A DNA stretch of 64,000 nt. Source: Chitinophaga sp. CF418 (GTDB taxonomy: Bacteria; Bacteroidota; Bacteroidia; Chitinophagales; Chitinophagaceae). Location of the stretch: the NCBI RefSeq assembly GCF_900142925.1, contig NZ_FRCN01000006.1, forward strand, positions 62,001 through 126,000, written 5' to 3'. Shown here piece after piece: positions 35,730 through 44,661 of this stretch (position 1 is its first letter; the number at the start of each line of letters is the position of its first letter). Below the pieces are notes generated by a model. It searched no databases and was not told where the DNA came from. It worked only from the letters and a program-made list of their open reading frames with translations. A program made the translations under genes and the position numbers.

Positions 35730-35745
35730 AAGATTGCGAATGTAC

Positions 35746-35753
35746 TATCTTTG
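35746..35753 (+). promoter_or_regulatory. Candidate -7 promoter box for cobB
   Basis: TATCTTTG matches the Bacteroidota -7 consensus TAnnTTTG exactly. It ends 5 bases before the cobB ATG at 35759, so transcription would begin at or almost at the start codon. A GGAGG overlaps (35753-35757) but is one base from the ATG, too close for a normal ribosome site. TTG triplets upstream (35721, 35734) are not at ideal -33 spacing. Confidence 0.45.
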
Positions 35754-35758
35754 GAGGA

Positions 35759-37063
35759 ATGAAGCCTCAGTTTTTAATTGCAGCACCATCCAGTAATTCC
35801 GGCAAGACGACACTCACATTAGGTCTGTTAAGACACTTGCATAACCGGGGCTTAAAAGTACAGCCGTTCAAGTGCGGACCGGACTACATCGATACCAAAC
35901 ATCATTCACTGGCAGCCCATTCCCAGAGCATCAACCTGGATACTTTTATGATGAGCGAGGGACATTTGCGGTCGCAGTATGCGAAATACAGTGCCGGAGC
36001 AGATGTGGTGATCACGGAAGGCGTCATGGGACTGTTCGACGGGGCGGACCGGATGAAGGGAAGCAGCGCAGAGATATCCATCCTGCTGGACCTGCCGGTG
36101 ATACTGGTCGTGAATGCAAAAGCGATGGCTTATTCTGTGGCTCCCCTGATCCATGGCTTCATGCATTTTAACCCGCAGGTGCAGATAGCAGGCGTGATCT
36201 TCAACTTTGTAAATACGGAGAGTCATTATCAGTTCCTGAAGGACGCCTGTGAAGATATCGGCGTTATCCCGTTGGGATATGTGCCTGCCAGTGATGATAT
36301 TAAGATCCCTTCCCGTCACCTGGGACTGGCTATTTCTGGGGAGAATGACTATAACGCTATTATAGAAAAGGCTGCAGCCCATATCAGTAAAACGGTGGAC
36401 ATAGAGCAGCTGTTGACGATTACCCGGAGGCCTGTGCTGCAGAGACCTCTTCAGACGATATTGCCCCCTGTCCGTACCATGGAGATAGCTGTTGCCATGG
36501 ATGAGTCATTTAACTTCACTTATGCAGAGAATCTGGAGATACTGAAGAGTCTCGGAGAGGTGACTACCTTTAGTCCCCTGTACGACTTCAAACTGCCCGA
36601 AACAGATCTGCTCTACCTGGCCGGAGGGTATCCTGAATTGTTCCTGGAGCAATTGTCAGCTAACCTGACTATGCGGGCATCTATTCTTGACTATTGTGCA
36701 AATGGGGGAAAGGTGATCGCGGAGTGCGGGGGTATGATGTACCTGGGAGAAACCCTGGCAGACAGTACCGGGAAGGAATACCCGATGGTGGGATTTTTGG
36801 GCCTTAAAACGACAATGAAGGACGCAAAGCTGTCACTTGGCTACCGGGAGATAGAAATGGGCTTAAATCGCTTTAAAGGGCATGAATTTCACTATTCCGG
36901 TTGTACGGAGACGGAAACGCTTCCAAAGATAGGGAAGGTGTTCAATGCCAGGGGAAAAGAAGTGTCCACCCCGGTGTACCGGAAGGGTAATGTGATTGCG
37001 TCTTATATACACCTCTACTGGGGGGAGAATCCCGATTGGTTGTACCTGGTATCCGGCATTTGA
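35759..37063 (+). CDS. cobB: Cobyrinate a,c-diamide synthase
   Basis: The product has 434 residues (CobB/CbiA family). The P-loop APSSNSGKTTLTLGLLRHL begins at residue 9, followed by the family motifs FKCGPDYIDTKHHSLA and the GVMGLFDG block. The C-terminal glutamine amidotransferase part shows YLAGGYPELF and AECGGMMYLGE with nucleophile Cys323. The enzyme amidates the a and c carboxylates of (hydrogeno)cobyrinic acid with ATP and glutamine. It is transcribed away from cobQ, which acts later in the same path. The 29-base gap between the divergent starts suggests shared control. I see no riboswitch beside it. Confidence 0.96.
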   Translation: MKPQFLIAAPSSNSGKTTLTLGLLRHLHNRGLKVQPFKCGPDYIDTKHHSLAAHSQSINLDTFMMSEGHLRSQYAKYSAGADVVITEGVMGLFDGADRMKGSSAEISILLDLPVILVVNAKAMAYSVAPLIHGFMHFNPQVQIAGVIFNFVNTESHYQFLKDACEDIGVIPLGYVPASDDIKIPSRHLGLAISGENDYNAIIEKAAAHISKTVDIEQLLTITRRPVLQRPLQTILPPVRTMEIAVAMDESFNFTYAENLEILKSLGEVTTFSPLYDFKLPETDLLYLAGGYPELFLEQLSANLTMRASILDYCANGGKVIAECGGMMYLGETLADSTGKEYPMVGFLGLKTTMKDAKLSLGYREIEMGLNRFKGHEFHYSGCTETETLPKIGKVFNARGKEVSTPVYRKGNVIASYIHLYWGENPDWLYLVSGI

Positions 37064-37267
37064 CTTGGTCAAGGTTCGGTAAACCAGCAACGGTATTGAT
37101 GAAGGCAGGAGTAAAGATGTGTATTGATAATCAATTAAATGTGATTTGAACGAATTTGAACGAACTTGTTTCCCTGCTGAACGGGGCCAGGCAGACCGGA
37201 TATACTAATTTACCGGTGGATGCGCATCCGAAGTTCATTTTTCAATCACAAAACCTTCTAACCCGTT

Positions 37268-38341
37268 ATGTATCGCCTTCTGTTTATCATCACCTTTTTT
37301 TCATTCAATGCCATGGCCCAGACTACTGTTCCATTTGATTCACCACGGTGGAAGATCACAGGACAGGAAGCTGTGAAGGAAGCACACCTGGGACAGCCCT
37401 CCCTTAAACTGAAATCGGGTAGCGCCTTACTGGCAGATGCCAATTTTAAGAATGGTATTATTGAATTTGATATTGCGTTATCCAAAGCCCGTTACTTTCC
37501 CGGTATTGATTTCCGTATACAGGACGATTCCAATTTTGAAGAATATTATCTGCGGCCCCACCAGTCGGGTAATCCTGATGCTATGCAGTATACACCGGTC
37601 TATAACCGTGATGGAGGCTTTCAATTGTATTACGGTACCGGTTACAACAATGCAGTAGTGCTGCCTTTTGACCGCTGGTTACACATCAAAATGGTGGTGA
37701 AGGAGAAGGAGGCTGAGATCTATTTCGATAATGGAGCGGAGCCGGTATTATATATTAATCCGTTGGACAGGATACCCACTGCGGGTATGATCTCGCTTGC
37801 CAATCCCTGGGACGCGGTGGCGTGGTACAGTAACTTCGTGTATACCTCCACAGATGCCGTTACAATTAAGAGTTCCCGGCAATTTCCCAAACTGCCTGAG
37901 GGTACGATCACCAGCTGGGACGTGAGTACCGTTTTCAGCGAAAAACAGGTGGACGGCCGTACGAAGCTCCAGGCGGCGGATACTGCATCGCTCCGTTGGA
38001 AAACGCTCTGGGCTGACCACAATGGTATTACGAATGTATCTGTGCTGTCGGCCGTAACAGAAGAGAAAAACACGGTGTTTGTCCGCAAAGTGATTGACGC
38101 AGGCTCGCCACGTATCCGGAAGCTAAACTTTGGATTTTCTGATAAGGCACGTGTATACCTGAACGGCCGGTTATTGTACGAAGGAAACGATGAATTTCTT
38201 ACCCGCGACTACCGCTTCCTCGGTACAGTGGGGTACTGGGATGCGCTCTATCTACCCCTGGAGAAGGGGCGTAATGAACTGTTGATCGCCATATCCGAAG
38301 CTTTTGGCGGCTGGGGCATAAAGGCCCAGCTGACTGATTGA
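37268..38341 (+). CDS. Secreted LamG-like carbohydrate-binding protein
   Basis: The product has 357 residues with a signal peptide (MYRLLFIITFFSFNAMAQ). Residues about 30-195 form a concanavalin-like jelly roll as in 3-keto-disaccharide hydrolase (DUF1080) and LamG proteins. Clear stretches are GIIEFDIALSKARYFPGIDF, FEEYYLRPHQSG and LHIKMVVKEKEAEIYFDNGA. The second half (about 215-357) looks like a second jelly-roll (KARVYLNGRLLYEGNDE, YLPLEKGRNELLIAISEAFG), a galactose-binding-like fold. No clear catalytic site is visible. It probably binds or processes a glycan at the cell surface or in the periplasm. It is a single gene with a hairpin after it. Confidence 0.75.
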   Translation: MYRLLFIITFFSFNAMAQTTVPFDSPRWKITGQEAVKEAHLGQPSLKLKSGSALLADANFKNGIIEFDIALSKARYFPGIDFRIQDDSNFEEYYLRPHQSGNPDAMQYTPVYNRDGGFQLYYGTGYNNAVVLPFDRWLHIKMVVKEKEAEIYFDNGAEPVLYINPLDRIPTAGMISLANPWDAVAWYSNFVYTSTDAVTIKSSRQFPKLPEGTITSWDVSTVFSEKQVDGRTKLQAADTASLRWKTLWADHNGITNVSVLSAVTEEKNTVFVRKVIDAGSPRIRKLNFGFSDKARVYLNGRLLYEGNDEFLTRDYRFLGTVGYWDALYLPLEKGRNELLIAISEAFGGWGIKAQLTD

Positions 38342-38410
38342 TAGCATCAGTTACCCAGCGCTTTCCTGACAGCCGGTGCGATTTTCGTTTGAACAACGAT
38401 AAGCATGTGT

Positions 38411-38447
38411 CATCTTATTGGTGGGGAATTTCTCCTCCAATAAGATG
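38411..38447 (+). terminator. Hairpin terminator between convergent genes
   Basis: CATCTTATTGG (38411-38421) pairs with CCAATAAGATG (38437-38447) and the stem continues imperfectly inward. It lies between the LamG-like gene and the convergent 490-residue gene and could serve both. Confidence 0.65.
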
Positions 38448-38480
38448 CGCCAGGGAGCGGGTAGTCCCCGACTGATACAT

Positions 38481-39953
38481 TTAATGATCCCTGTTCGTCC
38501 CAACTTGCCTCAGGGTGCGCTTATACCTTGCAAATGCCGGGCCCATCATATACCCGAAATTTATCTGTACCCTAAACCCACTATAACGTTCCAGCCCTCC
38601 TATATAGGGGTCGTATTTGGAGGTCCATACATATTTAACTGAAAGGTCGTAGGTTAAGCGTTTGCCTGCCCTGGTAAACATGCCCACTCCAGCTTCGAGA
38701 GCCAGGCGTTTCTGTGAATAATCCTTAGCAGCAATATCGCCCATACTGCCTTTAATTTTTATGAGGGTTGTATTAACTGCACCAATTCCCAGCATTACGT
38801 AAGGCCGTGGTTCTGCGGCTAACAAATCCCTTAGGGAATTTCTCCGGCCATTTAAAAAGCCAAGTTCAGTTTCGTCCTGTTCCTTCGAAATTTCTTCATC
38901 CAATGCCCTGATCTTTCCCCATTGACTGGCTTTGTACCTTTTACTATAAATACCCCCCAATCCCCATTTGAAATAGGAGAAGTTGGATAGAATGAATCCT
39001 GTGCTTGCGCTGATATGAGAACCATTACTGCCAAGCATAGCCATGTAACGTTCGGTTTTGTTCATTTGTATTTCTGTGCCGACACGATGTCTGTCGGAAA
39101 TGAAATTTTCAGAAGCGATACCGAAGTAAAATTTCTTTTCTGCAATGCTTATTCTTGTTTTTACATCTTCCGGTGTCTGGTAAGCGCCTGGGATGTAGGT
39201 GTTGCCTATCGTAACACTAATCACCTTGTTGCTTAAGTAGGTATCTAATAACCGGTCAGCCATTTCCCTGCGTACATGATTGTACATTTTATCATGTCGT
39301 TCTAACCTTTCTATTTCCCATTCGTAGTCATTTTCACTTTTCATTTTTCTCTTCTGAATATAATACATCGTATCAGCAGGTATTTCTCCGGTGTAAAGAC
39401 TGTATTTACTGTTTTCTTTATTTACGCTGTGATAGGGAAAGACTACATCACCGTAATAGGTGTTAAACAATTGCATACCTGGCATCATTATCCATATGCC
39501 GGGAGACGAAGAAAAATATTCCGGCAAAAAGGATATGATAGGGAGCATCGCCACTCCTTTTGCTGCGGCATCCACATTCTTATTAATGGGCCTGATCCTT
39601 CTGATGTTGGTAAATTTGACGGTGTCAAAGCCAGGGGAATCCATTTTTACGGGAATCGGAACAGGAATGAATGGAGGCCGTTTTGGAAATATCAGGCATG
39701 AGTCTGTTATCCCCGTCAGTACGGATTCAATATAATAGGTATGCCGCCTGAAATCCGTCCTGGTAAGAGGTTGTTCCATTTTCAGCTTTCCGTCAGACCA
39801 GAACCATAACTTTATGAAGGCGCCAGTTTTTATGGTATCACTTTTCCCGGAGGCGTGGTTTTTTATTATAAATACCTTTTGAGTTGCAGGAGACTGACCA
39901 TAAGTATAGAGAGCAGAAGCGCAATATAAAGTGACTTGTAGTGAGATCTTCAT
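38481..39953 (-). CDS. Secreted protein with C-terminal beta-barrel-like region, unknown
   Basis: The product has 490 residues with a signal peptide (MKISLQVTLYCASALYTYGQ). The first half is a mixed domain starting KVFIIKNHASGKSDTIKTGA, with a hydrophobic, proline-rich middle (PPFIPVPIPVKM, AAAKGVAMLPIISFLPEYF). The second half (about residue 265 on) alternates amphipathic strands with glycines (KFYFGIASENF, YVMLGIGAVNTTLIKIKGSM, LALEAGVGMFTRAGKRLTYD, and at the end SGFRVQINFGYMMG). This looks like an outer-membrane barrel of the OmpA-like or DUF3575 type. The function is not known. It is a single gene with a candidate -7 box at 39973-39980. Confidence 0.6.
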   Translation of the reverse strand: MKISLQVTLYCASALYTYGQSPATQKVFIIKNHASGKSDTIKTGAFIKLWFWSDGKLKMEQPLTRTDFRRHTYYIESVLTGITDSCLIFPKRPPFIPVPIPVKMDSPGFDTVKFTNIRRIRPINKNVDAAAKGVAMLPIISFLPEYFSSSPGIWIMMPGMQLFNTYYGDVVFPYHSVNKENSKYSLYTGEIPADTMYYIQKRKMKSENDYEWEIERLERHDKMYNHVRREMADRLLDTYLSNKVISVTIGNTYIPGAYQTPEDVKTRISIAEKKFYFGIASENFISDRHRVGTEIQMNKTERYMAMLGSNGSHISASTGFILSNFSYFKWGLGGIYSKRYKASQWGKIRALDEEISKEQDETELGFLNGRRNSLRDLLAAEPRPYVMLGIGAVNTTLIKIKGSMGDIAAKDYSQKRLALEAGVGMFTRAGKRLTYDLSVKYVWTSKYDPYIGGLERYSGFRVQINFGYMMGPAFARYKRTLRQVGTNRDH

Positions 39954-39972
39954 AAAATATTGTTCGTGCTCG

Positions 39973-39980
39973 CAAATCTA
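39973..39980 (-). promoter_or_regulatory. Candidate -7 box for the 490-residue envelope protein
   Basis: The minus strand reads TAGATTTG here, an exact TAnnTTTG match, 19 bases upstream of the start codon at 39953. No clear -33 TTG is seen, so the call is tentative. Confidence 0.4.
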
Positions 39981-40226
39981 TCGGTGAATCTGTCTGGTAA
40001 GGGAAAAAATAGATGAATCAGTCTAATGTCAGGGAGAATGAAAAGAGTCAGAATGTTTTGTTAAAATGCAGGTAGAAACCGGCATAATGCGAAAATATAT
40101 GTTATAGTATTCTTTACGGGTAACCGCGTGTAAATAACAGCCTCCGGTGTGTCAGATTTATCCTGCAAATTTGCCGGTTTGTCGATTTATTATATATCAG
40201 ATCAATGAAAATTTTACTTTTCCCTG

Positions 40227-41246
40227 ATGAGAGTAAGATGGACCTCGATAATAGTGCACGTATTATTTCTAACAGCGTTTTTTTATGTCCCATTGTTCAT
40301 AATGCCAGATTTTTCGGTAAGGGTCAAACCGGAAGAGTGGCGAACGACTATTATAGTAAATAATCTAATGGGGGTAATAATATTTTATATTAACTATTAT
40401 TTCTTAATACCAAGATTTATATTTTCCGGTAATTATTCTAAATATACCATTTATCTTATTGCAATCTTCCTGGTATGTTTAGCCGGTCCGTATTGTATAA
40501 ATGTCATCCTTGATTACCTCTATAGCCGGAATCCGTCCGCATCCTCTTTAAATTTTATAGTTGGTACAATACTGGTGTCTATGACGGGATCGGTGCTGGC
40601 CTTTGCCATGAGGTTTTCTGAAGATTGGAAAAGAATACGACAGGAAAAGAAAGACCTGGAAAATGAAATGAGAGCTACAGAATTATTGTATTTAAAAAAG
40701 CAGCTCAACCCTCATTTCTTTTTTAACACACTGAACGGCATTTATGCGATGATCATTAAAAAGTCGCCCTTAGCGCCAAAGGCAGTATTGCTATTGTCTA
40801 ACCTCATGCGGTATGTACTATATGATTCTGATCATCCGATGGTCGAACTGGAGAACGAGGTGAAGTATGTGACGGATTATATAGAAATGCAAAGAATCAG
40901 GCTAAGCGACAATAACCATGTTTCACTCTCTGTAAAGGGAGATATGAAACAGATAAATATCCTTCCATTGGTTTTCATTCCTTTTGTTGAAAATGCTTTT
41001 AAATATGGTGTCTCATCGGAAGTGGAAAGTAATATTGTGATTGATATACATTACGTTGATAACTACATTTTGTTTTCCTGTATGAATGATGTCAATGAGA
41101 ATAATATCTCTTCATTTCATTCCGGTATCGGTATCAGTAATTCTGTAAAGAGATTGGATATGACTTATCCCGGTAAGTATTCGTTAACTACTTATGCAGC
41201 AGGGGGTAAATATTATGTAGAATTGAATATTGATCTGTCATGTTAA
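40227..41246 (+). CDS. LytS-type sensor histidine kinase
   Basis: The product has 339 residues. Four membrane helices occupy about residues 1-135 (SIIVHVLFLTAFFYVPLFIM, VNNLMGVIIFYINYYFLI, then YTIYLIAIFLVCLAGPYCIN, then FIVGTILVSMTGSVLAFAM). A short coiled coil leads to the His_kinase (PF06580) motif KKQLNPHFFFNTLNGIYAMI with the phosphorylated histidine at about 163. The ATPase part shows LPLVFIPFVENAFKYGV (N box) and GIGISNSVKRL (G box). No periplasmic sensor domain exists, so the signal is probably sensed in or near the membrane. Its stop overlaps the start of the regulator gene by 7 bases, so the two form a coupled two-component system. Confidence 0.93.
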   Translation: MRVRWTSIIVHVLFLTAFFYVPLFIMPDFSVRVKPEEWRTTIIVNNLMGVIIFYINYYFLIPRFIFSGNYSKYTIYLIAIFLVCLAGPYCINVILDYLYSRNPSASSLNFIVGTILVSMTGSVLAFAMRFSEDWKRIRQEKKDLENEMRATELLYLKKQLNPHFFFNTLNGIYAMIIKKSPLAPKAVLLLSNLMRYVLYDSDHPMVELENEVKYVTDYIEMQRIRLSDNNHVSLSVKGDMKQINILPLVFIPFVENAFKYGVSSEVESNIVIDIHYVDNYILFSCMNDVNENNISSFHSGIGISNSVKRLDMTYPGKYSLTTYAAGGKYYVELNIDLSC

Positions 41247-41929
41247 GTTGTATAGCAATCGATGATGAGCCATTGGCACTGGATGTATTGAAAGAATATA
41301 TACAGCTGATTCCAGATGTAACGTTGGTAAAGATTTTTACCAGCAAAGACAAGGCAAAAAATTACCTGTCAGAGTACCCGGTAGATTTCATCTTTCTTGA
41401 TATCGAAATGCCGGGTCTTAATGGCGTGGACTTTTACAGATCACTTGTCAACAGGCCCCCTGTTATTTTTATTACTGCCTATAGCAATTATGCAGTAGAG
41501 GGATTTGAGCTTGAGGCTGTCGACTACTTGCTTAAACCAATTGATCCTGAACGCCTAAAGCAGTCTGTGAACAGGATCTTGTCCAGAAAGACCAATATAC
41601 AGCCGGATGATCAGGCCTTTATTACTATCAGGTATAATTACCAGTTGAAAAATATACCCTTATCAAATATCCGCTATATTGAGGGGCTGAATGATTATGT
41701 CAAAATCTATATGCGACAGGAAACGCAACCGATACTGGCTTTAATGTCAATGAAAGAAATCGTACTAAAACTTCCCCAGCAGCAGTTCCTGAGAATACAC
41801 CGTTCCTATATTATTCCTGTTTGTGATATTGTTTCTTACAATAGCAAGACTGTACAACTTCGTAACATTTCCCTTCCTATCGGAGATACTTATCGCAGGG
41901 ATATAGCACAGGTGCTCAAAAAGCAATAA
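41240..41929 (+). CDS. LytTR-family response regulator
   Basis: The product has 229 residues. The receiver domain (1-120) has the acidic pair IDDEP, phosphoacceptor Asp54 in FIFLDIEMPGLNG, the Thr in VIFITAYSNYA and the Lys in DYLLKPI. The C-terminal LytTR DNA-binding domain (about 130-229) has the typical stretches IRYIEGLNDYVKIYM and FLRIHRSYIIPVCDI. It receives phosphate from the overlapping histidine kinase and regulates transcription. No target site can be assigned from this window, though the 387-base gap after it, before the 735-residue gene, is a reasonable place to look. Confidence 0.95.
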   Translation: MLSCIAIDDEPLALDVLKEYIQLIPDVTLVKIFTSKDKAKNYLSEYPVDFIFLDIEMPGLNGVDFYRSLVNRPPVIFITAYSNYAVEGFELEAVDYLLKPIDPERLKQSVNRILSRKTNIQPDDQAFITIRYNYQLKNIPLSNIRYIEGLNDYVKIYMRQETQPILALMSMKEIVLKLPQQQFLRIHRSYIIPVCDIVSYNSKTVQLRNISLPIGDTYRRDIAQVLKKQ

Positions 41930-42316
41930 TAGCTGATTCCCCATTATATTGTGCGGGTTTACCTGATTGTTTTAATTCGCGGCCGCAAAGTTCCGGCATC
42001 AGCTTTAGTCCCGAAAGACTGTTCCTCAAAATGCAGTACTTTCTACCAGGGAAACCAGGTATTTATACGCTTGTCATAATGTTTTATCTGATGGACCTTT
42101 ACATCAGCATCACGGCAGCATTTGAACAACAATCACGAGCACTGACACGTTGACCCCGGAGCATCAGCAACATAGTAAATAGCGGAATCACAACAATTTA
42201 ACAGTTAAGCATTACATGCCCCAACGAATCTCCATTGTCATGCGCCAAGCAACGCAACCGGCGTTGTCAGGAGCTGCTATTATCTATCAGTTTTGTAACC
42301 TCAAAAAATTTAACAA
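41930..42316. other. Leader region before the 735-residue gene
   Basis: No gene is supported. It contains a GCGGCCGC block (41979-41986) and no clear TAnnTTTG box. It may hold promoter or LytTR-binding sites, which I could not pick out by eye. Confidence 0.4.
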
Positions 42317-44524
42317 ATGGACAAAGCAATTGCAACAGACAACCTCAACGAAGAGCAGATCAAACTGTATCTGGAAAACCGTAAGTTTTTATTGCTCTCG
42401 AAATTCCTGCCACAACAAACATCCAACATTACCTTCTGGGAACAGTTGATGTGTGTAGGGTTTAATCCCGATGTATCCCGATTGGAAGCCGTAGTGAAGA
42501 TCAAACAACCTACTGGCTACAGCGGCGGATTGTGCAGTACAGGATCGCATGAATTTGTACGCTTCTTCGTAGACTATCATGATGGCGCCGGCTTTCAGGA
42601 TGCCGGTCTGACCAGCTTTAAAGTGGCGGATATTCCCGATCCGAATCCTCATACCAAACATCCGCTTCATTACATGGTATATGTTTTCCTCAATGATGAA
42701 GCACATCGCCGGTTCACCGCCTGTGATACGGCCATTATACCTACTGTAAGAGCGGTATTGTCATGGAACAGCATTCCTTCTTTGAATCCCGCTGACATTC
42801 CACATTTTGGCAACGTGGTAGATGTTAATATTCAGCTCAAGAGGAAACGGATCATCTTCTGGGGAGATCTTATCAAGGAACTGAATATCAAAGAGAAACT
42901 GGACGTACTGCCACAGGTGGATGAAGCGTTTAAACTGCCTGTGATCGATAAGCCGCTACCGCCGGTAGAACAGTTCTACAAAATGTACAAAGGGGCGGGC
43001 GTGGAAGATCACCGTACTTTTTACAGCAGCATTATACCACAGTTGCCACAGGTGGCCCAGATACCTACTACGGAGCCTGTCTTCGACCTGGACATTGTCA
43101 GTAAGATAGGAGTGAACATTGCCGACATCACGAAGATAATCGCCAATCCCATATTTGAAAAGGACAATGCCAATATCGATTACGAGCAGCTGACCTGCGT
43201 AGGACTTAATACCGTTTCTGATACGCTGGGAGCAGTGATCAAACTGAAAAAGAGTACCGGTTTCAGTGGTAACCTGTGTACCGCGGGATCAAAGGAATAT
43301 GTTGCTTTCTGGGCAGACTGGAACAACAACGGCACTTTTGATGAATACCTGGGTACTGCCAGCGTCAATGTGCATGACATCAGCAATGTCCCTAAAGATG
43401 GTTTGTATTATAACGTGGCATTGCCACTGGATCTCTCCAAACGGCTGAAAAGCTGTGATGTGCCTAATGTCATCAGGATACGCGGTGTATTGTCGTGGCA
43501 GACATTACCCTCTACAACAGATCCGAACGACCTGAACTTCTATGGCAACCGCGTAGATGTAAGGGTACAGATCAGGCCTGGCATACAGGACGGCGGCAAA
43601 CTGGGTATCAACCTCTTTGATGTGAATGGTGTGGCATTGAGCAACATCGACCAGGTGGCGGCAGCTACAAGGGGGCTGGCCTACAGCAGTGCTGTTTTCC
43701 CGGGAGCAGCCTATCCTTTTGGTGGTTTGATCAAACTGAGTGGTATGTTCACTAACAGCGGTCCGTCCGGCACTACATTCTATAAGGTACAATTCCTCGA
43801 TACCAGTGGTGGTACCTGGCAGGATGTGATGGATAAACAGAAGTTCCAGATCATTGAAAGCAGCGTGCTGACATTGCATGATCAGGATCCATCACTGACA
43901 GGCGGCTGGCTCACCTATCTGCCTGCGGTGCCTTCTAAAGCAGAGAAACTGTCCCTGCTGGCATTCTGGGATAGCGGTAGCAGGAACGGTCTTTATAAGA
44001 TCAGGGTGTTATTCACCAAAGATCCGCTGCATGCGCCGGTCAATATCACCACCTCTGCCGAAACATACATTTACCTTGATAATACCGGTTACACGGTCAA
44101 CGGTGCGCCTTCAACTACACTGGATCCTGCCAGTACGCTGGATGTGATCATTGCCGGTGGCGATTGTAAATTCTACAATAAGGGAGATGTGATCAGTGGT
44201 CAGCTGAAAGTGATCGACAAGTTCTTCAACAACTGGTACTTCGACCTGCAGCCCGCAGCGCATATCATCCCTCCGGGTACGCCGCTGAGCACTATTGTCA
44301 ATCCTTCTTCCAGGTCATGCATAAGCCTGGCGGATAATGGAAATAATGGTCTTGCCTTCACCATTGATACAAAGTACCTGCAGTCCTGCGGATATACCAT
44401 CCGTTTAAGTGCGACAGACAGGTCGCTGGTGGGGTATAAGATCACCTTCCTTGATGGCTCGTATATCTATAATCTTACCAGCCATTATGCGGAGAAATAT
44501 CTTGGATTTGCTGTGTTGCCCTAG
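42317..44524 (+). CDS. Large protein with two GEVED-like repeats, no signal peptide
   Basis: The product has 735 residues and no visible signal peptide or membrane segment. Two similar blocks stand out. The first (about residues 45-175) has CVGFNPDVSRLEAVVKIKQP, then GLCSTGSHEFVRFFVDYHDG. The second (about 290-420) has CVGLNTVSDTLGAVIKLKKS, then NLCTAGSKEYVAFWADWNNN. The D-x-N/D-G pattern in an otherwise strand-rich setting resembles GEVED-type domains found in Bacteroidota surface proteins. The remainder (about 430-735) is also beta-rich and contains a late cysteine-bearing block (SRSCISLADNGNNGLAFTID). I cannot assign a function. A good terminator follows. It is the gene downstream of the LytS/LytTR pair. 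Confidence 0.6.
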   Translation: MDKAIATDNLNEEQIKLYLENRKFLLLSKFLPQQTSNITFWEQLMCVGFNPDVSRLEAVVKIKQPTGYSGGLCSTGSHEFVRFFVDYHDGAGFQDAGLTSFKVADIPDPNPHTKHPLHYMVYVFLNDEAHRRFTACDTAIIPTVRAVLSWNSIPSLNPADIPHFGNVVDVNIQLKRKRIIFWGDLIKELNIKEKLDVLPQVDEAFKLPVIDKPLPPVEQFYKMYKGAGVEDHRTFYSSIIPQLPQVAQIPTTEPVFDLDIVSKIGVNIADITKIIANPIFEKDNANIDYEQLTCVGLNTVSDTLGAVIKLKKSTGFSGNLCTAGSKEYVAFWADWNNNGTFDEYLGTASVNVHDISNVPKDGLYYNVALPLDLSKRLKSCDVPNVIRIRGVLSWQTLPSTTDPNDLNFYGNRVDVRVQIRPGIQDGGKLGINLFDVNGVALSNIDQVAAATRGLAYSSAVFPGAAYPFGGLIKLSGMFTNSGPSGTTFYKVQFLDTSGGTWQDVMDKQKFQIIESSVLTLHDQDPSLTGGWLTYLPAVPSKAEKLSLLAFWDSGSRNGLYKIRVLFTKDPLHAPVNITTSAETYIYLDNTGYTVNGAPSTTLDPASTLDVIIAGGDCKFYNKGDVISGQLKVIDKFFNNWYFDLQPAAHIIPPGTPLSTIVNPSSRSCISLADNGNNGLAFTIDTKYLQSCGYTIRLSATDRSLVGYKITFLDGSYIYNLTSHYAEKYLGFAVLP

Positions 44525-44544
44525 TAAAGATAGATGGATAGCGG

Positions 44545-44583
44545 AGCATGGGAATGGCGAAAGGCCGTTCTCATGCTTTTGCT
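44545..44583 (+). terminator. Intrinsic terminator after the 735-residue gene
   Basis: A 13-base stem (AGCATGGGAATGG at 44545-44557 with CCGTTCTCATGCT at 44565-44577, two G-U pairs) closes a seven-base loop and runs into TTTT, about 20 bases after the stop. Confidence 0.8.
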
Positions 44584-44661
44584 GTTTCCTCAAAAACCGT
44601 AAAATGTCATTTTTAGATTCCCTCAATGTACTGACCTTTGCTCTGAGAATGGATCAAAGAG

